From contig NZ_CAKTYH010000054.1 of NCBI RefSeq assembly GCF_934632265.1, positions 1-12,388 of the forward strand: a stretch of DNA of 12,388 nucleotides, written 5' to 3'. The notes beneath the pieces are model-generated. The model had not been told where the DNA came from, did no database searches, and saw nothing but the letters and a program-made list of their open reading frames with translations. The translations under genes were made by a program, and so were the position numbers. This document shows positions 6,797 to 12,388 of the stretch, piece by piece; the first letter of the stretch is position 1, and every line of letters starts with the position of its first letter. This DNA comes from an uncultured Senegalimassilia sp. (lineage in GTDB: Bacteria > Actinomycetota > Coriobacteriia > Coriobacteriales > Eggerthellaceae).

Positions 6797-7996
6797 ATGG
6801 CGCAGTTACCGCAAATCGATTCGCTTCGCCGCCCCAATGCGGCGGCATCGGCTGCATCCAAGCCGCGCCGTTTCCCGTGGCTGAACCTGCCGCTAGCTGT
6901 CGTGGTCACGTTGCTGGTGGGATACGGCCTGATCATCGTGTATTCCGCCGTCCGCACGGACGGCGATTACCAGTACAGCCGCCAGCTTGGCGGCGTTGCC
7001 GTGGGCTTGGTGTTTATGATCTTGGTGTGGCGCTTCGATTACCGGCGCCTGTCGGATTACACCACGCTGTTCCTTATCATCAACGTGGTGCTCATCATGT
7101 CGCCGCACATACCGGGCCTTGGCACCGATGCCGGCATGGGCGCGAAAAGCTGGATCAAGCTGGGCATGCAGATCCAGCCCGGCGAGTTCGCGAAGATCAC
7201 GGTCATCCTCATGGATGCCGCGGTCATGGCGCGTTACGGCGGCAACTTGGACGACCCGCGCGAGTACGTGAAGGCCCTTGGCATCATGATGGTGCCGTTT
7301 GCGTGCATCATGACGCAGCCAGACCTGGGTACCGGCCTGGTGTATCTGTGCATTGCGGCGTTCGCCCTGGTCATGGGCGGCGCCAATCCGAAGTACCTGC
7401 TGATAACGTTCGGGTTGTTCGTGGCCGCCGTCGTGGCGGTGTTCGCCATAGACGAGGTGATCAAATCCTCCACGGGCGAGTACAAGCTGCTCAAGCAGTA
7501 TCAGCGCAACCGCCTGCTCGTGTTCATGGACCAGTCGGGAACGGCAACCACCGATGAGGGCTACAACCTGCAGCAGGCCAAGGTGGCCATCGGCTCGGGC
7601 GGCCTGTTCGGCAAGGGCCTGTTCCAGGGCACGCAGCATTCGTTGGGCCTTCTTCCCGAAGCGCCCACCGACTTCATCTTCTGCGTGCTTGCCGAGGAGC
7701 TGGGATTTTTGGGCGCCCTCGTCCTGCTCGGTTTGTACGCGGCGCTGGTTTTGATAAGCTTCCGTATAGCCCGCAGCTCCGGTGACCTGTTCGGCATGGT
7801 CATCGTGATGTGCGTCGTGGGCATGTGGCTGTTCCAGATTTTGGAGAACATCGGCATGGACTGCGGCTTGATGCCCATCACGGGCATCCCGTTGCCGTTC
7901 ATGAGCTATGGATCGTCGTTTATGGTGGTGAACTTCGTCATGCTGGGCATGATCGGCTCCGTGTGGTCCCACAATGCGACGCTCAAGCAGCATTAA
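6797..7996 (+). CDS. rodA: SEDS peptidoglycan glycosyltransferase RodA
   Basis: RodA polymerises lipid II into glycan strands and pairs with PBP2. The 399-residue protein has a basic cytoplasmic N-terminus (1-28) and about ten membrane segments. SEDS hallmarks are SWIKLGMQIQPGEFAKI at 118-134 and LLPEAPTDFIFCVLAEELGF at 285-304, containing the putative catalytic Asp292. The family signature runs from N351-I-G through ITGIPLPFMSYGSS at 361-374. Two positions differ from common RodA sequences: QPGE instead of QPSE, and Pro instead of His before Thr-Asp292. The frame is open for 294 nt upstream, but ATG 6797 is clearly the start: it is preceded at 4 nt by a near-perfect Shine-Dalgarno (AAGGAGGG, 6785-6792) just after the mrdA stop. 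Position after mrdA favours RodA over its homologue FtsW. Confidence 0.96.
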   Translation: MAQLPQIDSLRRPNAAASAASKPRRFPWLNLPLAVVVTLLVGYGLIIVYSAVRTDGDYQYSRQLGGVAVGLVFMILVWRFDYRRLSDYTTLFLIINVVLIMSPHIPGLGTDAGMGAKSWIKLGMQIQPGEFAKITVILMDAAVMARYGGNLDDPREYVKALGIMMVPFACIMTQPDLGTGLVYLCIAAFALVMGGANPKYLLITFGLFVAAVVAVFAIDEVIKSSTGEYKLLKQYQRNRLLVFMDQSGTATTDEGYNLQQAKVAIGSGGLFGKGLFQGTQHSLGLLPEAPTDFIFCVLAEELGFLGALVLLGLYAALVLISFRIARSSGDLFGMVIVMCVVGMWLFQILENIGMDCGLMPITGIPLPFMSYGSSFMVVNFVMLGMIGSVWSHNATLKQH

Positions 7997-8011
7997 GCGA
8001 AAGGATGCCCT

Positions 8012-9136
8012 ATGCAGCTTCCTGTTGATATCGGCGCGCTGTTGGAAGAGGCCGTCAACGTAGAGGCCGCCCGTGCCACGCCGCTTTCGGTGAGCGTGTA
8101 TGTGGACGAAACGGCGCCGGGCGACGTTGCCGCCCATGTGCGCCAGGCGTTCGCTAGCGCTTCGGACACGGCGCGGGTGTCGCTCATCTACCTGGACGGG
8201 CGCGAGTTCGCGCCCAGCTCCGGCGACGATATGGCCTGCATCGTGGCGGGCCTGAACGAGAACGTGGGCGCCTATGCCCGCGCCTGTCGTAAGGCCGGCG
8301 TGCCCGCCATGGTGGTCACCACGCTCCCGCAGCTTGTGGCGGCTATCGCCAAGGCCGCGGGTTGCGCTATTCCCGAGGCCGACATCGTGGCGCCCAAGCT
8401 CACGGCGAAGGTGTACGAGCACGTGTCCACCGCCGCGGGGCAGGGGCCTGCCATCACGGCTTCGTGGGGCGTGCCCAAGCCGCCGGAAAACGGCGATGTC
8501 GGCATCTACGAGCCCATCGAGCTCATCGACGATGCGCGGGCCACGCTCGATGCGCGCATGGGTCAATGGGTGTGCGCGGCTTGCCGCGCCAAGCGCCTTG
8601 CCTTCGCGCAGGCCTTCCCGTTCGTGCGCCGTCCGCTGGCGCTGGAAACGGTCAATGCCACGGCCGTGCAGAACGCTGGCGTGGGGCTGCTGTTCCTCAT
8701 CCCGGGCGCCGACCTTCCCGTCATGACGCTCAACCAGGCCAAGATGCTGCTTCGGATCGCGGCGGCCTACGGGCAGTCCATCGATGCCGGGCGCGTGCGC
8801 GAGCTTGCCGCCCTGGTGGGCGGCGCGTTCGCATGCCGTGCGGTCGCGCGACAGCTTGCCGCCGCCGTGCCGGTGCTTGGTTGGGCGGTGAAGGCCGCGG
8901 TGGGCTATTCGGGCACGCTCGCCATGGGCCGTGCCGCCGTGGAGTTCTACGAAGGCGGGCCGACGGTGGCGAAGTTCGCCGAGTACGTTTCGGCCGCGCG
9001 CGATAAGGTCATCGCCGCTGCCGCGAAGCAGGCTGCAGGCGCCGCCGCCGACAACGGCGCGGCAGCCGTGGAAGCCGTTCGCCAGAAGGCAACCGATGCC
9101 GCCGCGGGTCTGCGGGCCCGCATTTCCCGACGTTAA
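8012..9136 (+). CDS. DUF697-domain protein with putative degenerate NTPase-like N-terminal domain
   Basis: The function is unknown. The 374-residue protein has three parts. Residues 1-118 form an alternating beta/alpha domain: beta-like stretches lie at 25-31, 55-61, 74-79 and 97-102, as in a Rossmann or P-loop fold, but with no GxxxxGK[ST] and no NKxD. A connector at 119-200 holds a CxxC (Cys188, Cys191). A DUF697 domain spans about 205-315, with RRPLALETVNATAVQNAG (206-223), PGADLPVMTLNQAKML (231-246), AAAYG (250-254) and GYSGTLAMGRAA (298-309). DUF697 domains are commonly attached to or encoded beside GTPases and are membrane-associated; 219-232 and 266-305 are hydrophobic here. The last 50 residues are Ala/Lys-rich helical sequence. 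The start follows GAAAGGA (7999-8005). It lies 15 nt after rodA and 24 nt before the radical SAM gene, inside the elongation operon. A link to cell-wall growth is inferred only from position. Confidence 0.8.
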   Translation: MQLPVDIGALLEEAVNVEAARATPLSVSVYVDETAPGDVAAHVRQAFASASDTARVSLIYLDGREFAPSSGDDMACIVAGLNENVGAYARACRKAGVPAMVVTTLPQLVAAIAKAAGCAIPEADIVAPKLTAKVYEHVSTAAGQGPAITASWGVPKPPENGDVGIYEPIELIDDARATLDARMGQWVCAACRAKRLAFAQAFPFVRRPLALETVNATAVQNAGVGLLFLIPGADLPVMTLNQAKMLLRIAAAYGQSIDAGRVRELAALVGGAFACRAVARQLAAAVPVLGWAVKAAVGYSGTLAMGRAAVEFYEGGPTVAKFAEYVSAARDKVIAAAAKQAAGAAADNGAAAVEAVRQKATDAAAGLRARISRR

Positions 9137-9160
9137 TCTTGTTACCAATAGGGGGTATCA

Positions 9161-11149
9161 GTGACAGATCTGTGGCCGCGGCTCGAGCCGCTGCTTGCGA
9201 GCGCCGAGAGACCGGCGCGCTACCTGAACCATGAGTTCGGGTGCGTGTACAAGCCCGAGGCGGACTTCCGCTTCTGCATGATGTATCCGGATACCTACGA
9301 GCTGGGGCAGGCCAATCAAGCCCTGCGCATCCTGGTGAACGTGGTGAACGCCGTGGACGGCATGGTGGCCGAGCGCGCCTTCCTGCCGGCGGCGGAGTTC
9401 TGCGACACCATGCGCGCCGAGGGCCTGCCGCTGTTCTCCATCGAAAGCTGCGCGCCTGTGGCCGAGTTCGACGCGCTCGGCGTCACGCTGTCGCACGAGC
9501 TGGTGGCCACGAACGTGCTCGAGGCGCTTGACCTGGCGGGGATCCCGTTGCATGCGGAAGATCGCGGCGAGGACGACCTGTTCGTCATCGGCGGTGGCCC
9601 GTGCTCGTTCAACCCCGAGCCCTATGCGCCGTTCTTCGACATCTTCAACATCGGCGAAGGCGAGGAGGCGCTGCCCGAGTGCCTGCAGGCCATTCGGCGT
9701 CTGCGCGCCGAGGGGGCGTGCCGCGCCGATATCCTGCGCGCCATCGCGCGCATGGACGGCTTCTACGTGCCCAGCCTGTACCGTTGGCGCGAGGAGGAGC
9801 AGGCGCAGCAGGTTGGCAGCTGGATCGAGCCTCTCGAGGAGGGCCTGCCCACGCACATCCAGAAGCGCGTGTTCGAGGGCTTTGCGGAAAGCCCCGGCTG
9901 GGAGCCGTGCATCGTGCCGTTCACCGAGGTGGTGCAGGATCGCCTGAACGTTGAGGTGCTGCGCGGGTGCGCCCGCGGCTGCCGTTTCTGCCAGGCGGGC
10001 ATGATGTACCGCCCGGTGCGTGAGCGCTCCGCCGACAACATCGTGAACTCGGTGGTGTGCGGCCTGGCGCAAACCGGCTACGACGAGGTCAGCCTGACGT
10101 CGCTTTCCTCCACCGATCACTCGCAGATCGCCGATATCCTCACGCGCCTGAACAAGCAGTTCCAGGGCAAGGGCGTGCGCATCTCCGTGCCCTCGCAGCG
10201 CCTTGACAGCTTCGGCGTGGACATGGCGGGTTTGGTGGCCGGCCAGAAGAAGGGCGGCCTGACGTTCGCCCCCGAGGCCGGCACGCAGCGTTTGCGCGAC
10301 GTCATCAACAAGCAGGTCACTGAAGACGACCTGTTCGGTGCCGTGGACGCGGCCTTCGGCGCCGGTTGGCGCCGTTGCAAGCTGTACTTCATGATCGGCC
10401 TGCCCACCGAAACCGACGACGACATCAAGGGCATCGCCAGCCTGGTGCAGCGCGCCTACGACAGGGCGAAGAAGGCCGTTCCGGTCGAGCAGCGCGGCAA
10501 CATCCGCATGTCGGTGTCGTGCGCGCTGTTCGTGCCGAAGGCCCAGACGCCGTTCCAGTGGGACGGCCAGATCGCCCCGGAAGAGGCCCTGCGCCGTGTG
10601 TCGCTTCTGCGCCGCAGCGTGAAGTACCGCGCCATCGACGTGCACTGGCACGACCCGTCCACCAGCTTCGTCGAGGCCGTCATGAGCCGCGGCGGGCGCG
10701 CTGCCGCCGCTTGGGTGGAGTCGGCGTGGCGCCACGGCGCGCGCTTCGATGCGTGGACCGAGCATTTCAACGAGCAGGCATGGCGCGACGCGGCTGTCGA
10801 GGTGGGTCTTGACCCGGCCGCCGTTGCGCAGACGTCCTACGACACTTGCTACGTTATGCCCTGGGAGCATATCTCCACGGGCGTTTCCACGCGCTTCCTG
10901 GCGCACGAGCGCAAGAAGGCCGCGGCGGAGAAGACCACGCCGGACTGCACCTTCGAGCGCTGCGCCGCATGCGGTGCGTGCCCGGGCTTGGGCATCGACA
11001 ACCAGCTTGCCCAGCCGCGCATCGCCGGCGGATCGAACGCCCGCCCGCAGCAGGCTGGCGAAGAGGGTGTGGCCGCGGCCGCAGTCGCCGAGCATGCGGC
11101 AAGCGGTCAGTCCACCGCCAGCCCGCAGACCGCCGAGGAAGGGGAGTAG
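9161..11149 (+). CDS. Radical SAM protein, TIGR03960-like, with C-terminal cysteine cluster
   Basis: This uncharacterised radical SAM enzyme has 662 residues. The N-terminal ~250 residues resemble the B12-binding-like domain of this family (FCMMYPDTYELGQANQALRIL at 38-58, VIGGGPCSFNPEPYAPFFD at 142-160). No DxHxxG cobalamin motif is seen. The radical SAM core starts with C270-A-R-G-C274-R-F-C277, the three ligands of the SAM-binding [4Fe-4S] cluster, followed by the family stretches LTSLSSTDH (312-320), SVPSQRLDSF (342-351) and LTFAPEAGTQRLRD (367-380). A second cysteine set, Cys596, Cys601, Cys604 and Cys607, could bind another cluster or zinc. Residues 618-662 look like a disordered linker, as if the DUF2344 partner had been split off a fused protein. 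Translation starts at GTG 9161, 5 nt after TAGGGGG (9149-9155). The partner gene follows after 1 nt. Substrate unknown; family relatives often sit near rng and ribosomal genes, from memory. Confidence 0.88.
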   Translation: MTDLWPRLEPLLASAERPARYLNHEFGCVYKPEADFRFCMMYPDTYELGQANQALRILVNVVNAVDGMVAERAFLPAAEFCDTMRAEGLPLFSIESCAPVAEFDALGVTLSHELVATNVLEALDLAGIPLHAEDRGEDDLFVIGGGPCSFNPEPYAPFFDIFNIGEGEEALPECLQAIRRLRAEGACRADILRAIARMDGFYVPSLYRWREEEQAQQVGSWIEPLEEGLPTHIQKRVFEGFAESPGWEPCIVPFTEVVQDRLNVEVLRGCARGCRFCQAGMMYRPVRERSADNIVNSVVCGLAQTGYDEVSLTSLSSTDHSQIADILTRLNKQFQGKGVRISVPSQRLDSFGVDMAGLVAGQKKGGLTFAPEAGTQRLRDVINKQVTEDDLFGAVDAAFGAGWRRCKLYFMIGLPTETDDDIKGIASLVQRAYDRAKKAVPVEQRGNIRMSVSCALFVPKAQTPFQWDGQIAPEEALRRVSLLRRSVKYRAIDVHWHDPSTSFVEAVMSRGGRAAAAWVESAWRHGARFDAWTEHFNEQAWRDAAVEVGLDPAAVAQTSYDTCYVMPWEHISTGVSTRFLAHERKKAAAEKTTPDCTFERCAACGACPGLGIDNQLAQPRIAGGSNARPQQAGEEGVAAAAVAEHAASGQSTASPQTAEEGE

Positions 11150-11150
11150 C

Positions 11151-11861
11151 ATGGCCGAGCAGCAGACGTTCCGCATGCGCATCACGTTCGCCAAGCAGGG
11201 TCGCCTGGCGTTGCTGTCGCACCTTGAGGTGACGCGCGCCATCGAGCGCGCCGTGCGCCGCGCCCAGCTTCCCTTCGCCGTGTCGCAGGGCTTCAGCCCG
11301 CATATGAAGATCGCGTTCGGCGCCGCGCTGCCCGTGGGCGTGGGCGGCACGCACGAGATGGTCGACCTGCAGCTTCTGCGTTACGTGCGCCCCGAAGAGG
11401 CCCTGCTCGCCTTGCAGAAGGAGAGCGTCCCCGACCTTATGGTGAAGGAGTGCGTCTACATCGAGCCGAAGGCCCCTGCAGCTTCGGCGGCGTTCCCGCT
11501 CAGCACGTATCGCGCGCTTTTGTCGGCCGCGCCGGCGCAGCTGCCGGTTCCCGTGCAGGTGCACATCATCCGCAAGAAGAAGGAGAAGGTGCTCGATGTG
11601 GCCGATTTCCTTGTGGGGGAGATGCTGCTTGAGGGGGCGTCGCTGACGTTCACGTTGGAGCAGAAGCCCACGGGCAGCCTTCGCCCCGACAAGCTGCTGG
11701 CCGCGTGCCTGGAGCAGGTGAACGTGCCCGATGATCAGGAGCAGGAGGTTCCGCTGGCGTTTCTGGTGGACAATGCGTGGACGCAGTCCATCGAGCCGCC
11801 CGCCGACGACCAGCCGCTGCGCGTGCTGTCCATGACGCGTATCAACCAGCGTGCGAAATAG
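11151..11861 (+). CDS. Radical SAM-linked protein, DUF2344 / TIGR03936
   Basis: The 236-residue protein belongs to the DUF2344 family, which is encoded next to, or fused to the end of, TIGR03960-type radical SAM proteins. Visible family sequence includes RMRITFAKQGRLALLSHLEVTRAIERAVRR (8-37) and PFAVSQGFSPHMKIAFGAALPVGV (41-64). It is soluble, with no signal peptide or membrane segment. The start at 11151 lies 1 nt after the radical SAM stop, and its Shine-Dalgarno (GGAAGGGGAG, 11137-11146) is inside that gene, so the two are very likely translationally coupled and act as a pair. The frame is open further upstream, but that part is out-of-frame sequence of the radical SAM gene. It is the last gene of the unit; a terminator hairpin begins 29 nt after its stop. 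The biochemical role is unknown. Its function would probably be to present or bind the substrate of the radical SAM partner, which is inference. Confidence 0.88.
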   Translation: MAEQQTFRMRITFAKQGRLALLSHLEVTRAIERAVRRAQLPFAVSQGFSPHMKIAFGAALPVGVGGTHEMVDLQLLRYVRPEEALLALQKESVPDLMVKECVYIEPKAPAASAAFPLSTYRALLSAAPAQLPVPVQVHIIRKKKEKVLDVADFLVGEMLLEGASLTFTLEQKPTGSLRPDKLLAACLEQVNVPDDQEQEVPLAFLVDNAWTQSIEPPADDQPLRVLSMTRINQRAK

Positions 11862-11890
11862 GTTGAACGAATCGCCACCGTTCTTCGAGT

Positions 11891-11928
11891 CGCCTCCCAT
11901 TCTTTGCATTTAAGATGGGAGGCGTTTC
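11891..11928 (+). terminator. Rho-independent terminator of the mre-rodA-radical SAM unit
   Basis: The arms CGCCTCCCAT (11891-11900) and ATGGGAGGCG (11915-11924) form a perfect 10-bp stem. With one bulged T the pairing extends by CTT/AAG to leave a loop of 7 nt (TGCATTT). TTTC follows the stem. It lies 29 nt past the DUF2344 stop and is the first terminator-like structure after mreB, so all eight genes can be on one transcript. Confidence 0.85.
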
Positions 11929-12160
11929 TGCGCATATCGCCCTGATCGGGATCGGGCACGGCGTCGATGCTAGGGTGGTCGACGCTAGGGCAGTAGCCGG
12001 GGGATGATCGACGTCGCTAGTACAGCTGCCGCTCGGGCGGGCGCCGGGAGGTTGCTCGATCTTCGGTCTGAGTTCGGCTTCCCTGCGCGGGCCCGAATCC
12101 GTCACGACGTGTCGTTCCGGGTTGAAAATCGCCGGACTCCCAAATTTTTGAAAATAGTAC
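11929..12160. other. Non-coding stretch between the operon terminator and the tRNA promoter
   Basis: About 230 nt with no credible gene. The minus-strand frame that crosses it (11842-12105) overlaps the terminator, has no recognisable product and is rejected. Present here are a short direct repeat pair (11963-11990), a palindrome CGACGTCG (12009-12016), and an A/T-rich tract at about 12141-12157 that may be the UP element of the tRNA promoter. Otherwise I see nothing. Confidence 0.5.
11963..11990. repeat. Tandem 13-nt direct repeat, 15-bp period
   Basis: GTCGATGCTAGGG (11963-11975) is repeated as GTCGACGCTAGGG (11978-11990), with one mismatch and a period of 15. A weaker third copy of the core (GTCGCTAG, 12013-12020) occurs further on. 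It could be a binding site or simply a duplicated sequence; nothing indicates the binding partner. Confidence 0.5.
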
Positions 12161-12189
12161 TTGCATCGGATCGCTAACTGCTGTATTGT
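12141..12189 (+). promoter_or_regulatory. Promoter of the tandem tRNA-Asp genes
   Basis: TTGCAT (12161-12166) and TATTGT (12184-12189) are separated by exactly 17 bp, matching a housekeeping sigma-70/SigA-type promoter with two mismatches in each hexamer. The A/T-rich tract just upstream (about 12141-12157) stands out in this GC-rich DNA and fits an UP element. The start point would be near 12196, giving a leader of about 12 nt before the first tRNA. Confidence 0.75.
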
Positions 12190-12207
12190 ACTTTCTCGCA
12201 GCTGAAC

Positions 12208-12284
<77 letters not shown>

Positions 12285-12311
12285 TTTTTTTCAGCAGCAC
12301 AGTGCACCAGT

Positions 12312-12388
<77 letters not shown>

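Noticed and set aside
6893..9148. Very long open frame (751 codons) on the minus strand opposite rodA and the DUF697 gene
   Set aside because: It is opposite two well-identified genes, its translation is rich in His, Arg and Ala with no recognisable domain, and stop-free antisense frames are common in GC-rich coding DNA.
9158..11350. Minus-strand open frame of 730 codons opposite the radical SAM gene
   Set aside because: Same codon-bias shadow; no family resemblance, while the + strand has the clear radical SAM motifs.
11842..12105. Possible 87-codon minus-strand gene behind the operon
   Set aside because: It overlaps the terminator hairpin and the end of the DUF2344 gene, and the product is Pro/Arg-rich and unlike any protein I know.
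12285..12291. T-run after the first tRNA as a terminator
   Set aside because: There is no hairpin apart from the tRNA itself, and the second tRNA has no promoter of its own, so transcription most likely continues.

Overview
The window is GC-rich and densely coding, with every recognised gene on the + strand. The gene set points to an anaerobic actinobacterium of the Coriobacteriia type (Eggerthellaceae-like): a group 3-type NiFe hydrogenase, a complete mreBCD-PBP2-rodA cell-elongation set, and the paired radical SAM / DUF2344 proteins. This taxonomic reading is inference from gene content and composition; no 16S or other marker is present.

Region 1 (1-1767): the end of a NiFe hydrogenase operon. 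The small subunit is cut by the left window edge and is followed by a complete large subunit and a perfect 9-bp terminator hairpin. The large subunit ends exactly at the histidine that closes the active-site motif, so no maturation peptide is left to cleave.

Region 2 (1768-2002): a non-coding leader. It holds a candidate extended -10 promoter embedded in a nested inverted repeat, then the mreB ribosome binding site.

Region 3 (2003-11928): one apparent transcription unit of eight genes with gaps of 1 to 24 nt, closed by a strong terminator. The first five, mreB, mreC, mreD, mrdA (PBP2) and rodA, make up the core elongasome: a cytoskeletal scaffold, its membrane partners, the transpeptidase and the glycosyltransferase. 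The next three are less understood: a DUF697 protein with no visible GTPase motifs, a large radical SAM protein of the TIGR03960 type with a C-terminal cysteine cluster, and its small DUF2344/TIGR03936 partner. A strong hairpin in the first codons of mreC, combined with a weak ribosome binding site, may set MreC output below MreB.

Region 4 (11929-12388): a non-coding stretch with short direct repeats, a well-formed promoter (TTGCAT, 17 bp, TATTGT) behind an A/T-rich tract, and two identical tRNA-Asp(GTC) genes in tandem. The second tRNA ends on the last base of the window.

No CRISPR array, insertion sequence, integrase or toxin-antitoxin pair was seen. The best candidates for under-described biology are the three genes behind rodA, the nested repeat at the mreB promoter, and the mreC start hairpin.
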